From CAYVOV01 sp964453525 (GTDB lineage: Bacteria; Chloroflexota; Dehalococcoidia; Dehalococcoidales; UBA2162): a DNA stretch of 64,000 nucleotides. The stretch is from contig CAYVOV010000021.1 of NCBI GenBank assembly GCA_964453525.1, forward strand, positions 1 through 64,000, read 5' to 3'. Shown one piece after another: positions 40,110 to 49,637 of the stretch (within the stretch, counting starts at the first letter, position 1; every line of letters begins with the position of its first letter). The translations under genes were made by a program, and so were the position numbers. The notes under the pieces were generated by a model. That model made no database searches. It worked only from the letters and a program-made list of their open reading frames with translations, and was not told where the DNA came from.

Positions 40110-41444
40110 TTGGGTATAGAAAAAACTATCGATGACCGGCCAATTTATCAAAGACCTGCAGAGCTGCTTCAAAACCTGATTCGCTTTGATACGACCAACC
40201 CGCCGGGCAATGAAGCACAGTGCATACATTATATAAATGATTTGCTGGCTCAGGCTGGAATCGAAACCTCGATTCTGGCTAAAACCCGGGAAAGGCCGAA
40301 TCTAATAGCTCGATTGCCGGGTCGAGGTAATGCATCTCCCTTGCTGCTTTATGGTCATGTGGATGTAGTCACTACAACCAATCAACAATGGACGTACCCA
40401 CCATTTGAAGGGAAAATAGCAGATGGTTACATCTGGGGTAGAGGCGCCTTGGATATGAAAAGCGGCATAGCCATGATGCTATCGGCGTTTCTTCGCGCCA
40501 AGGTCGAAGGTCCGGTTCCTGCCGGTGATATCGTTCTTGCTATTCTGAGTGACGAGGAAGCCGGTGGCGATTATGGTGCTGGCTTTCTGGTAGATAACTA
40601 CCCGCAGTTGTTTCATGGAATTCGTTATGCTATTGGTGAATTCGGCGGGTTTCCGCTATACGTTGGCGAGAAAAAGTTCTATTTTATTCAAGTCAGTGAA
40701 AAACAGATCTGCTGGATGCGGGCAATAATACGCGGACCGGGTGGACACGGATCACTTCCAGTGAGTGGTAGTGCTATGGTCAAACTAGCAAATTTAATAC
40801 AAAACCTGGAAAAATATCAGTTGCCGGTACATATCACTCCTGTGGCAAAACAGATGATTAATACAATGGCTTCTGCCCTGCCATTGTATTCACGGTTTGT
40901 TCTTAAGCGACTCCTGAATTATCGACTGACCAATCTGGTGCTCAGACTCCTCGGTGAAAAAGGGCAACTCTTTGCACCTCTTTTTCATAATACTGTTAGT
41001 GCTACTATTGTCCAGGGTGGCGAAAAGGTAAACGTAATCCCCAGTGAAATCACTCTGGCTCTGGATGGTCGTCTACTACCGGGGTATACTCCTGAAGGCA
41101 TGATAGCCGAACTAAGGCATATTATCGATGACGACGTTGAGCTTGAGCTGGTCAGGTATGACCCGTGCCCCTATGAGCCGGAAATGGGATTATTCGAAGT
41201 TTTGGCCAGTATTCTACGCGACGTAGACCCGGATGGTATCCCCGTACCTCTCATGATTAGCGGAAGCTCGGATGCACGCTTATTTTCCCGTCTGGGTATC
41301 CAGACGTACGGCTTTACACCCATGAACTTACCTAAACAATTTACCTTTTTCAAGACTATCCACAGTTCAGATGAAAGGCTCCCCGTAGAGTCAATGGAGT
41401 TCGGTACACACGCGCTGTACCGGTTACTACAGCGATACGAATGA
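40110..41444 (+). CDS. M20-family zinc metallopeptidase/deacylase (ArgE/DapE/CPG2-like)
   Basis: A 444-residue protein with all M20 metal ligands: GHVDVV (His), GRGALDMKSG (bridging Asp), LSDEEAGGDYG (catalytic and ligand Glu) and a late TIHSSDER (His). GPGGHGSLP begins the dimerisation lid. It hydrolyses an N-acyl or peptide bond in the cytoplasm. A hydrophobic/basic insertion around residues 245-275 in the lid is longer than in ArgE. The start is TTG, directly after AAAGGAG. It is a single gene ending before a strong terminator. Confidence 0.9.
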   Translation: MGIEKTIDDRPIYQRPAELLQNLIRFDTTNPPGNEAQCIHYINDLLAQAGIETSILAKTRERPNLIARLPGRGNASPLLLYGHVDVVTTTNQQWTYPPFEGKIADGYIWGRGALDMKSGIAMMLSAFLRAKVEGPVPAGDIVLAILSDEEAGGDYGAGFLVDNYPQLFHGIRYAIGEFGGFPLYVGEKKFYFIQVSEKQICWMRAIIRGPGGHGSLPVSGSAMVKLANLIQNLEKYQLPVHITPVAKQMINTMASALPLYSRFVLKRLLNYRLTNLVLRLLGEKGQLFAPLFHNTVSATIVQGGEKVNVIPSEITLALDGRLLPGYTPEGMIAELRHIIDDDVELELVRYDPCPYEPEMGLFEVLASILRDVDPDGIPVPLMISGSSDARLFSRLGIQTYGFTPMNLPKQFTFFKTIHSSDERLPVESMEFGTHALYRLLQRYE

Positions 41445-41585
41445 GAGTTGGTTCAATGATGAGTAATTAACAATGAATGAGCTTCAGGGAGGTTTGATAG
41501 CTCTCCAGGAAGGAGTTCAGTATAATATTAATTCTGGTAGATAAATATAACGTTCAATGACCCATATAAAATAAAGCATTGTTTC

Positions 41586-41612
41586 AGGGGGAGTTCGACT
41601 CCCCCTATTTCT
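41586..41612 (+). terminator. Rho-independent terminator
   Basis: AGGGGGAGT-TCG-ACTCCCCCT (41586-41606) is a perfect nine-pair hairpin followed by ATTTCTTTG. It lies 140 bases past the M20 gene. The rest of the gap 41445-42018 contains the minimal repeat element at 41794 and no gene I can support. Confidence 0.6.
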
Positions 41613-41793
41613 TTGTACTTTTTACTGAAACCGTATTTTAAAGAATAGCAACCTTTCTGGCGACGGACCGTCCGCAATATTTGTCCAGTGATAGGAAGAA
41701 AGGTTACTTTTTTACATGTTCATACCTTTTGGTCTGTAAAACGATACTTTTTGTAATTTACTCAAGCCTTTTAACATGATATTAGTCTTATTA

Positions 41794-41882
41794 GGAGCTA
41801 TTCTGTTTTGATGATACTTATTATTTTTGCATTGAATATTTTGAATGGAGTAATTATTACCAGCCAAAACAGATTACATACT
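41794..41882. repeat. Minimal MITE-like derivative, terminal repeats only
   Basis: The left part GGAGCTATTCTGTTTTG resembles the terminal GGTACTATTCGGTTTTG. The right part TACCAGCCAAAACAGATTACA is its inverted counterpart, and CTGTTTTG/CAAAACAG pair perfectly. Only about 45 unrelated bases lie between. Both ends are the same (left) terminal type, suggesting a rearranged or minimal derivative. Confidence 0.45.
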
Positions 41883-42018
41883 ATGCCAGGAAAAGGTTTA
41901 GTGGTAAGGAGTATCATTAACTTGTAAGGGCTATGACTGAAGCACTGTGTCTTCGGAAACGATTTCTGTGTACAAACCGGATACCCCAGTAGATTTTTTA
42001 ATGGAGTGGTGTCATTAA

Positions 42019-43140
42019 ATGAACGATGAAATATTTGCCAAACATTTTGATTTAGAAGGAATGGAAAATGGCCTTGAAGGATTAAAGGAAGCAGTAGCTA
42101 GAGCTGAGAGGCTAGGCGAAGCTGCTCGGATAGAAACTGAGGCCTCTGCACAAACAGCGCAGGGGCTGTCATGGACAAAGGCGGTAGAGGAAGCAGTAAG
42201 AAAAGTCCGAGAAATCAACAATAATATCAGGGAAATAACCGAGGCGTCACTCGAAGCTGTTCAGAAGGCGATACTTACCATGGGAGGAACGGTTAAAGCA
42301 TCTGATGAGGTAACCGATGTATTGGTAAGGGAATCTGAACAAACGTTGAGGCAGGCTGAGGAAATAGGGAAAGCAGCTAAGGATGTGGTCAAAAGCTCAC
42401 TAAGAGCATTACAAGGAGACCAGAGTCAAGTTGATGAAAAAACGAAGGTAGCCAGAAAAGCTGCGGAGACAGCTAAAAAATTATCTATAGTCGCTTCTGA
42501 TGCCGCTGAAGTATCGATTAAAGTCTATCAGGAGGCTATTAAGACATCGGCAGAAGCATCGAAGGAGGCTATAAGCAGGGCTGAAGAAATAAGTAGACTG
42601 GCTAAGGGTGCGGCTGAGACATCGATAAGGGCAGCTGCGGAAGTCACCGAGGTATCTACGGTATCAGCACTTGCCGTGAAAAAGGCATCTGATGCATTGA
42701 CATCAGAAGCAATGAAAGCAGCCAAGGCGTCGACGGAAGCGGCCGCGGAGGTTACTGCGTCATCAATACAAGCCTTCAGAGAGGCGGCTGAGAGCTCAAT
42801 TAAGGCTTTTAAAGCACTGGCAGACCAGGCCGAGGTGGCTGGTATACAGGCAAATGATATCCCTGAAACATCGATGAGAAGCATGGAAGGCGCAATAATC
42901 CCAGAGAAAACGACAGGCGAGTTAGAAGGTGAAACGGATAAGGTATCAGGTGGAACTCTGGATGAGATGGTAATCGAGGCTGAAGAAAATAAAGAAAGCT
43001 ATGTGACAGAAGAAATAGAGGACCAGGCTGAAGGTGAAATTGAGCCAAGGGACGTGGAATCTCGTTTAGAGTTCTTGGATAGGATGTATAAAATAGAGAA
43101 CGCCAAACAAGAGAAAATCGATGTAAATCCCTCTCCTTAA
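42019..43140 (+). CDS. Ala/Glu/Ser/Lys-rich long-helix protein
   Basis: A 373-residue hydrophilic protein, no signal peptide or membrane segment. Residues about 60-280 are a continuous amphipathic helix with quasi-repeats such as AAEVSIKVYQEAIKTSAEASKEAI and AAAEVTASSIQAFREAAESS, resembling apolipoprotein- or LEA-like helices. The C-terminal 80 residues are strongly acidic and probably disordered. No domain is recognised. Possible roles are membrane-surface binding, stress protection or scaffolding, all inference. It is a single gene; the ribosome site is weak (GGAGTGG). Confidence 0.75.
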   Translation: MNDEIFAKHFDLEGMENGLEGLKEAVARAERLGEAARIETEASAQTAQGLSWTKAVEEAVRKVREINNNIREITEASLEAVQKAILTMGGTVKASDEVTDVLVRESEQTLRQAEEIGKAAKDVVKSSLRALQGDQSQVDEKTKVARKAAETAKKLSIVASDAAEVSIKVYQEAIKTSAEASKEAISRAEEISRLAKGAAETSIRAAAEVTEVSTVSALAVKKASDALTSEAMKAAKASTEAAAEVTASSIQAFREAAESSIKAFKALADQAEVAGIQANDIPETSMRSMEGAIIPEKTTGELEGETDKVSGGTLDEMVIEAEENKESYVTEEIEDQAEGEIEPRDVESRLEFLDRMYKIENAKQEKIDVNPSP

Positions 43141-43345
43141 AGCCTCAGCTTTAGAATACTGTGGCGTAATTCCAAATAACAGATCAAGCTGGTTTCTATT
43201 TTCAAACTATTACCCTGCAATTACCAAGATTTACCTGCTTGGATACCGCTGGCAATCTAGGCTAACTAAACAAAAAAATTATTTTGTTACTCAATATTCC
43301 TGACGTCCGTGCAATAACTGGGTCGGATTGCTCTACAGGACTTGT

Positions 43346-44872
43346 CTACCCCAGTATATTATTCGGTATCGCATCCCATGCCGCTCGTTCTGCATCGTAG
43401 GGTGAAGTCTCGACGTGGGAGTCGGCTTCGAGTACCATCATCTTACGGTCCTTGCCGTAGCGGGGCCATGTGCCGAGTCCGGGACAACTCGGGTCGCCGG
43501 TTCTGGCGAAGGAAATCCAGGCATCCTGCATATTCTCCGCCAGCCTCTGCGCTTCCGGACCGCAACCGTGGAACTCCTCGTTCAGGTTGCCGAAGATGAA
43601 GCCGACATCGAGAGCATGGCACGCCCCGAAACCGGGCGCCGTCGATTTCCACGTAAAGACGTACCCGTAGCTCGGCTTGCCGAGTTTCTCTTGAAACTCG
43701 CACAGGCGGATGTTCGGCATACGGAAATGCTGGTCACCCTGGATGGCTGCATAAATCTCGTACGGTGTTACCGGCAAATCACGTTTCGCCAGGGCCAAAC
43801 GGTATTTCTCCGTGAGCTCGGCGGCGTATTGTTCGGGCACAAGCTGTTGGACACGTTGCACCATATCAGACTCGTCCATCTTCTGAATATCTGGTCCTGC
43901 CATCAAGGCAAAAAGTTTTCCCTCTTCGAGATTGGAACCGGCCAGCACAGTGATGTCCTTGGCTGAACCCCGTTCGATAGCATCGAGGGGCACCTCTCTG
44001 AGTACCTCGCCGTCGAGTACCGGTCCCAGGCCTCCCGCCGACACTCCCGGAGTTCCGGAGGCGGTGGCTTCCATCTGGGCTTTAACAAACGCCTCTGGCG
44101 TAACCGACCTCAGAGCCTCAACGTCCTTCCCTGTGAGACCGAGCTTGTCCAGATACCTCTCGGCTGCAATGACAGCCTTTTCCACAGGCTGGGACTTGCT
44201 GGCGCCACTTTGAAGTATTGCTTTCCGGAACAAGTCCTTTGACTGCGGCATAGCCAGCAAGGCACCTATGCTCTCTGCTCCGGCTGATTCGCCGAAAACG
44301 GTCACGTTGTCCGGGTCACCTCCAAAAACTGCAATATTATCCTGCACCCAGCGGAAAGCAGCAATCTGATCGAGCAGGGCTTCATTCCCGGTAGATGGTA
44401 TCTTGCCATTCGTCACCTGCTTCAAGTGCAAGAATCCAAAAGGGCCAAGTCTATAGTTGATGGTGGCGAGGACAATCCCGCCCCGGTTCGGCAGGGTTCT
44501 GCCCGGATTATTGGGAGTGGAGCCGGACCCGTGCACAAAGGCACCGCCGTGAATCCAGACCATCACCGCCCGCTTACCGTTGTCGACTGCGGGAGTCCAG
44601 ACATTGAGGAAAAGGCAGTCCTCACTCTGCGGTTCTTCTGACGGCTTACGACCAGGTATGGTGGTTGGGGGTATGTCCTGGGGACAGATGGGGCCGAACT
44701 CCGCCGCGGAGCGTGTTCCCGACCAGGGCTCTACGGGCTGAGGCGGCATCCACCGTAGCAATCCTACGGGAGGGGCAGCATAAGGTATGCCCTTGAAGAC
44801 ATATAGTCCGTCTTCGTAAATCCCCTGAAGCTTGCCTGATTTTATCTCGACCAGTGCGCCGTTTTGTTCCAT
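43346..44872 (-). CDS. Type-B carboxylesterase (alpha/beta hydrolase)
   Basis: A 508-residue enzyme of the carboxylesterase/para-nitrobenzyl esterase family. GIPYAAPPVGLLRW opens the fold. EDCLFLNVWTP precedes the oxyanion loop MVWIHGGAFVHGS. The nucleophile is Ser in FGESAGAES. A Glu/Asp and a late His (GFGACHALDVGFIFG) complete the triad. No signal peptide, so it is cytoplasmic. G+C and codon use are somewhat higher than flanks. Upstream AAGGGAG supports the ATG. Substrate is an ester not predictable here. Confidence 0.92.
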   Translation of the reverse strand: MEQNGALVEIKSGKLQGIYEDGLYVFKGIPYAAPPVGLLRWMPPQPVEPWSGTRSAAEFGPICPQDIPPTTIPGRKPSEEPQSEDCLFLNVWTPAVDNGKRAVMVWIHGGAFVHGSGSTPNNPGRTLPNRGGIVLATINYRLGPFGFLHLKQVTNGKIPSTGNEALLDQIAAFRWVQDNIAVFGGDPDNVTVFGESAGAESIGALLAMPQSKDLFRKAILQSGASKSQPVEKAVIAAERYLDKLGLTGKDVEALRSVTPEAFVKAQMEATASGTPGVSAGGLGPVLDGEVLREVPLDAIERGSAKDITVLAGSNLEEGKLFALMAGPDIQKMDESDMVQRVQQLVPEQYAAELTEKYRLALAKRDLPVTPYEIYAAIQGDQHFRMPNIRLCEFQEKLGKPSYGYVFTWKSTAPGFGACHALDVGFIFGNLNEEFHGCGPEAQRLAENMQDAWISFARTGDPSCPGLGTWPRYGKDRKMMVLEADSHVETSPYDAERAAWDAIPNNILG

Positions 44873-44920
44873 TTTAGACTCCCTTCATAACGTCTCGGGA
44901 TGCACAGCGATACGCACAGT

Positions 44921-45062
44921 TTATCCATCGGACCATGTGCTGTCAATCTCTGTGACAAACCGGGCTATCCCGCCAAACCAGGTGTCACTCATACTTCTCC
45001 AGAGATGCCCGGGTTCGCTGTGCTGCTATATGGTCAAGCTCTTGATGAATACTGACTGTCAT
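44921..45062 (-). other. Two overlapping mini-ORFs with ribosome sites upstream of the esterase
   Basis: Minus strand: GGAGG precedes ATG 45062, encoding 25 codons (MTVSIHQELDHIAAQ...) to TGA at 44985. A second ATG at 44992, behind GGAGAAGT, overlaps it and encodes 23 codons (MSDTWFGGIARFV...) to TAA at 44921. Their overlap resembles translational coupling or a frameshifted, decayed gene. The remaining gap 44873-45390 contains the hairpin at 45077 and the glgP promoter. Confidence 0.3.
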
Positions 45063-45076
45063 CTTAATCCTCCAAT

Positions 45077-45106
45077 TCTGCCTGAAAGGCAGAGGGTCTT
45101 TTTTCT
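45077..45106 (+). terminator. Orphan intrinsic terminator
   Basis: TCTGCCT-GAA-AGGCAGA (45077-45093) is a perfect seven-pair hairpin followed by GGGTCTTTTTTCT. No plus-strand gene precedes it for over 1.6 kb, so it either ends an unrecognised small transcript or stops read-through towards glgP. Confidence 0.5.
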
Positions 45107-45344
45107 CGCGTGATTTGAAGCTAAATCTTCGAATTTCGACCCAAACGACCAGCAGTTTTTATATCGCCAAAGAGTCAAATCAATAAAATTGTAGAAGGAT
45201 TAAAGGTGGAATACACATTTCAAGTTTTTGTTTAGTTTGGCGAGTTCTAACCAGGATTATCTGAGCTAATGAGATCTCCAGGTACTATTATCTGAGGTTT
45301 TCAGTCTTATTTCTCTTAATTAGTCTTGCTGCTTCAAGATAGAG

Positions 45345-45350
45345 TATAAT
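45345..45350 (+). promoter_or_regulatory. Possible -10 box for the glucan phosphorylase gene
   Basis: A perfect TATAAT lies 40 bases before the ATG. No good -35 is found at 16-18 bases upstream, so the promoter may depend on an activator or be fortuitous. Confidence 0.35.
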
Positions 45351-45390
45351 TTTGTCAGGATGCTAGAATCTATTTAGAGAAAGTAGTCCA

Positions 45391-47517
45391 ATGACTCTTT
45401 CAAAAATACCGGAACGCATTGGCCGGCTTGAGGAGCTTGCCAATAATTTGTGGTGGAGCTGGCACGAAGATGCACGCAGTGTTTTCAGGTTGCTCGACTA
45501 TCCCCTCTGGAGGTTAAGCGGACACAATCCGGTGAAAGTACTTCGTGAGACCAGCCCGGAGTCGCTTCAGGCAGCAGCAAATAATCAGATATTTCTGGAC
45601 CTCTATGACTCGGTAATGGCAAAACTCGACGTCGACGTATCAGATTCTACTGTCGGCTACGCTGGCGGCTCCCAATTATTACCGGGTGGACCGATAGCTT
45701 ATTTCTCGATGGAGTACGCAATACACAACTCTCTGCCTATTTACGCCGGCGGTCTGGGAGTCCTGTCTGGTGACATCTGTAAGGAGATAAGCGACCTGCG
45801 AATACCGATGGTTGCCGTAGGTTTCATGTATCCACAGGGTTATTTTCATCAGCATATTGGTGCCGACGGCTGGCAGCAGGAGATGCCGCAGTGGCTCGAG
45901 TTTGAAGAAGCACCGATTAATCCAAAACTGTCTGCCGAAGGTAAGAAAAGTGTCGCCTGGGTTCGATTGGGCGATGTCAATCTGGCTATCGGCGTCTGGT
46001 TGGTAAAGGTCGGCCGTACCGATATTTACCTGCTGGATACCAATCTTGAAGAGAATCCAGAGCGGTACCGCCAGCTTATCTCACGTCTTTACATTGCCGA
46101 CCCCGAAATACGACTCCAGCAGGAAATAATTCTGGGGATTGGCGGAGTGCGTGTCCTGCGTGCCCTGGGTATTAATCCAGTAATCTGGCATGCCAATGAA
46201 GGCCACACCGCCTTTATGACACTGGAACGGGTATGGGAAGCGATACAGGCTGGTAAAAGCTTTAGCGAAGCTGTCGAGAGAGTACAATCATCCACAGTAT
46301 TTACAACTCACACTCCGGTAAAGGCCGGGCATGATATCTTTCCACTCCAGCTAATCGATAAGTACTTCTTAGATTTCTGTAAGTCTATTGGCATTGACCG
46401 TGAGAACTTATACCGTCTCGGACGGCACGATAGCAATGACTCATTTAACATGACGGCGTTTGCCTTGAGAATGGCAAATCAACGCTCGGCAGTAAGTCAA
46501 CTACACGGGACAGTTACCCGCAAGATGTGGCACGGACTCTGGCCTGAAGTTTCTGAAGAACAGGTACCCATACCCCACGTGACCAACGGGATACATACCC
46601 CTTCATGGGTTGCCCCTGCTATGAGCAACCTTTTTTCAGAGTATCTCGGTGAAGACTGGGTAATCAGGCACGATGTTCCCGAATTATGGGATAGAGTTCT
46701 GGATATACCGGACGAAAAAATCTGGAGTATTCGTCTACAGTTGAAACGCAAGCTCGGCACGGCTATCAGGGAACGGATGCGAGACAGATGGGCGCAGGAT
46801 AAAATATCATTACAGCAGATGATTGCCCTTGGTGCTCTGCTTGACCCGGAGGCGCTCACAATTTGTTTTGTCCGTCGCTTTGCCGAGTATAAGCGTCCTA
46901 CCCTCATTTTCCGGGATATTGAGCGATTGAAGCGGCTCATTGTTAATGACTGGTACCCTGTACATATCATTTTTGCGGGAAAGTCCCACCCGGCTGATAT
47001 AGTATCCAAGCGTATTCTCCAGCGGGTTTATAATGTAGCTACCGACCCGGCATTTCAGGGACGGATAGTCTTTATAGAAGACTATGATATGCACATTGCC
47101 CGGTATCTGGTCCACGGAGCGGATGTCTGGCTGAATACTCCCCGCCGGTTGCAGGAGGCTTCCGGCACCAGCGGTATGAAAGCAACGCTGAATGGAGCTT
47201 TGCACCTCAGTGTCCGGGATGGCTGGTGGCATGAAGCCTTCAATGGTGCTAATGGCTGGGCAATAGGCAACGAGCTTCCGGGAAGTAGCCCGGAAGAGGA
47301 AGATAGAACTGATGCCGAATCGGTCTACAACCTGCTTGAAAAAGAAATCGTACCTCTCTATTACAGGCGTGACCAGAACGGCGTTCCGCACGACTGGGTA
47401 CAGCTAATGAAAGAATCAATTCGCTCTATCGTTCCCCACTTTTGCACTCGTCGGATGCTCAAGGAATATATTGAAAAGATGTACCGGAAGACTGCTGGTT
47501 TCACGATTGACTCCTGA
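45391..47517 (+). CDS. glgP: Alpha-glucan phosphorylase (archaeal/Thermotoga type, DUF3417 N-terminus)
   Basis: A 708-residue member of the alpha-glucan family phosphorylases distinct from the E. coli type. The N-terminus PERIGRLEELANNLWWSWHEDARSVFR is the DUF3417 signature. Further conserved parts are YFSMEYAIHNSLPIYAGGLGVLSGD, HANEGHTAF and HTPVKAGHDIF, and the pyridoxal-phosphate lysine is Lys597 in GTSGMKATLNG. It releases glucose-1-phosphate from glycogen or maltodextrin ends. It is convergent with the minus-strand glucan operon, only 22 bases from the MFS stop, and fits the shared pathway. Confidence 0.92.
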   Translation: MTLSKIPERIGRLEELANNLWWSWHEDARSVFRLLDYPLWRLSGHNPVKVLRETSPESLQAAANNQIFLDLYDSVMAKLDVDVSDSTVGYAGGSQLLPGGPIAYFSMEYAIHNSLPIYAGGLGVLSGDICKEISDLRIPMVAVGFMYPQGYFHQHIGADGWQQEMPQWLEFEEAPINPKLSAEGKKSVAWVRLGDVNLAIGVWLVKVGRTDIYLLDTNLEENPERYRQLISRLYIADPEIRLQQEIILGIGGVRVLRALGINPVIWHANEGHTAFMTLERVWEAIQAGKSFSEAVERVQSSTVFTTHTPVKAGHDIFPLQLIDKYFLDFCKSIGIDRENLYRLGRHDSNDSFNMTAFALRMANQRSAVSQLHGTVTRKMWHGLWPEVSEEQVPIPHVTNGIHTPSWVAPAMSNLFSEYLGEDWVIRHDVPELWDRVLDIPDEKIWSIRLQLKRKLGTAIRERMRDRWAQDKISLQQMIALGALLDPEALTICFVRRFAEYKRPTLIFRDIERLKRLIVNDWYPVHIIFAGKSHPADIVSKRILQRVYNVATDPAFQGRIVFIEDYDMHIARYLVHGADVWLNTPRRLQEASGTSGMKATLNGALHLSVRDGWWHEAFNGANGWAIGNELPGSSPEEEDRTDAESVYNLLEKEIVPLYYRRDQNGVPHDWVQLMKESIRSIVPHFCTRRMLKEYIEKMYRKTAGFTIDS

Positions 47518-47539
47518 TAAGATTTTACATCTTCCCGGG

Positions 47540-49597
47540 TTATGAATCAAAACTTTCTAAGGAGAGGTTTTCCTCAGGCATTGCCTCTACAACTTCAGCC
47601 GCTACCTCTGGTCCCAGGGCTTCGGCGGCCAGCATTGCGCCTCTGGTAGCTATGGATACCGCCTCACCTTCGGGCATCTGAATCTTTGCTGCTGATTCCC
47701 TGACTGCTTTTAGAGTATATTTGACTGCTGAGGTAACATCAATCCCGGTTTCCACTGCACCCTGGATGATTCCCTGACTGGCACCCAGAATGATATCCTG
47801 CGGTTTTATACCGGACTGACTGGACGCGGTTATTACACCGAGCATGACACGGTTTACAAGCTGTTCCAATTCTATCGACTTTTCATCAACAACGTGCATG
47901 GCACCACGAGCCAGATGCATAACAACTTCAGCGCCGTGGTACCTGACCATTTTCCGGGAGCCGCTGATTCGCCTAATATTTTTCCCCAGCCCCATAGCTA
48001 TCTTCTCGGTTGCTTTACGTCCTTTAATTGCAGCAGATGCTGTAGCCCGTGCCATTTCAGCTATCTGGTAAACGGTGACACCCAGTGCTACGTCCAGCCC
48101 GGGGACTGGCACTCGCTTCAATAATCCAAGGGGAAAATTGCTCAGGAAGGTGAAGCCGGGTACAGAACTCATCGGTCGTGACATTTCCCTCATTGGAGAA
48201 AATAGCGATTCCAGGATTACCTCACGGCTTGCTTCTCCCTCTTCTCTAATGCGGGCGAGGATTCCCAGAGTAATCAAGCCCAGCAGGAAAGCTATTCCGA
48301 AAAGAAAATCGCGTCCGATAATACTCAGGAAAGGTAGATTAATGGTACTGGCCGGGTCAATCCAGGTGAAGGTCAGGTTTAGCTGCCTGACACTGAAGAA
48401 ATCGGCAAAGAGCCCTCCAATTACAGGACCCAGTCCGGAACCGAGATTGGTAGCCAGCGATGCCGTAGCCAGATATGAGGTTGCCTCTCCCGGGGGTGAT
48501 AATTTGAGGCCAATGGTGCCAACGGTAAAAGTCACCGCGGCACTGGCGATTCCGGCGAATATGTGAAGTATCACCAGTAGCGGAATTGTAAAGAAATATT
48601 TATCAGGCATAGTGGTAAATATCCAGCCTACTATAACCATAAGATAGAGTGAGACGCCTAATGAGAGTACTGCTTTATTGCCAAACCGGTCAGCAAATGT
48701 TCCCCAGACCCGGAGAAAAAGTATATTGAACATCTGACTCAGAACACTGAATCCTATAACCCAGGAGACCGGCAGGCCGAGTCTCTGAAGCATATGAACA
48801 GCAAAAAAGGGAACAGCCAGATTGGAGGCAAAACTCCAGTAAAAAAGAAACTGTAATAAGCGCCTGAAATTTGAGTCACGGATTGGTGTTGTTAGTCGTT
48901 GCCGTATTGAAGGCTGGGGTCCAGTTATCGGCTGCATTAGTGGCTCCGGCATCAGTGCCATAAATATGGGGCTGGCAAGTCCGAGGAAAGTTGCTCCAAA
49001 GAGTAGAGCGTAAGTATAACCGAATACAGCATTTTCGACCGGTACAGAATCGCGCCAGTAATCAATGAAAAAAGCTGCACCAAGGCTAAAGATAACTGCG
49101 GAGAAGGTAGCATATGCCATACGTCTCGAGAAGAAGCGTCCGAGTATTGTCTGAGGTACCAGGTCACGCTGCCAGCCGTTAAAGGCCGAGTTGCTAATTG
49201 CTACCAGAACACCGCGGAGTGCCAGAATCCCCAGGAGCATAGAAATGGCAGCAACGCTGGGAAAAGGGAGGTAAAACGGTATAAGAGCAACGAAGAACCA
49301 GCATAACTGCGCTGGAAACCAACTGAGCAGGGAAATCAACTTACGTCGCCGAAAACGCTCGACAAGCCATATTGCCGGTATCTGGATAATCTGCATAATG
49401 AATGGAATAGCTGCCATTACGCCGATGTGTATATTGTCGGCACCCAGGGCCAGGGCAAAAGCCACCAGTATCCCACTGGTGGTAATACTGAAGAAACCCA
49501 TTGAGACGGTTCCTTCAAGGGTAAACCACCGTAAGCCCGCTTTCAATTCCTGTTCGGTAAGCGTGGCTTTGGGTCGGAGAAAGTTAAACATCTTCAT
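47540..49597 (-). CDS. MFS transporter with a long cytoplasmic C-terminal extension
   Basis: A 685-residue protein. About 12 transmembrane helices occupy the first 430 residues, with MFS-type loops (RFRRRKLISLLSW, WGTFADRFGNKAV). The remaining about 200 residues form a soluble helical tail containing GLGKNIRRISGSRK and ILGASQGIIQGAVETGIDV, not part of known MFS folds. A longer frame to 49741 would overlap the channel gene; ATG at 49597 avoids most of the overlap. It ends the minus-strand unit behind the ion channel, so export or import of an oligosaccharide is possible but unproven. Confidence 0.8.
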   Translation of the reverse strand: MKMFNFLRPKATLTEQELKAGLRWFTLEGTVSMGFFSITTSGILVAFALALGADNIHIGVMAAIPFIMQIIQIPAIWLVERFRRRKLISLLSWFPAQLCWFFVALIPFYLPFPSVAAISMLLGILALRGVLVAISNSAFNGWQRDLVPQTILGRFFSRRMAYATFSAVIFSLGAAFFIDYWRDSVPVENAVFGYTYALLFGATFLGLASPIFMALMPEPLMQPITGPQPSIRQRLTTPIRDSNFRRLLQFLFYWSFASNLAVPFFAVHMLQRLGLPVSWVIGFSVLSQMFNILFLRVWGTFADRFGNKAVLSLGVSLYLMVIVGWIFTTMPDKYFFTIPLLVILHIFAGIASAAVTFTVGTIGLKLSPPGEATSYLATASLATNLGSGLGPVIGGLFADFFSVRQLNLTFTWIDPASTINLPFLSIIGRDFLFGIAFLLGLITLGILARIREEGEASREVILESLFSPMREMSRPMSSVPGFTFLSNFPLGLLKRVPVPGLDVALGVTVYQIAEMARATASAAIKGRKATEKIAMGLGKNIRRISGSRKMVRYHGAEVVMHLARGAMHVVDEKSIELEQLVNRVMLGVITASSQSGIKPQDIILGASQGIIQGAVETGIDVTSAVKYTLKAVRESAAKIQMPEGEAVSIATRGAMLAAEALGPEVAAEVVEAMPEENLSLESFDS

Positions 49598-49637
49598 CGG
49601 TATATTATCCCTGATAAATAATGGGTAAAGGAAGATA

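Noticed and set aside
41586..41606. T-arm of a tRNA (GGGGGAGTTCGACTCCCCC)
   Set aside because: The stem is nine pairs with a three-base loop rather than five pairs with seven; it is a terminator hairpin.
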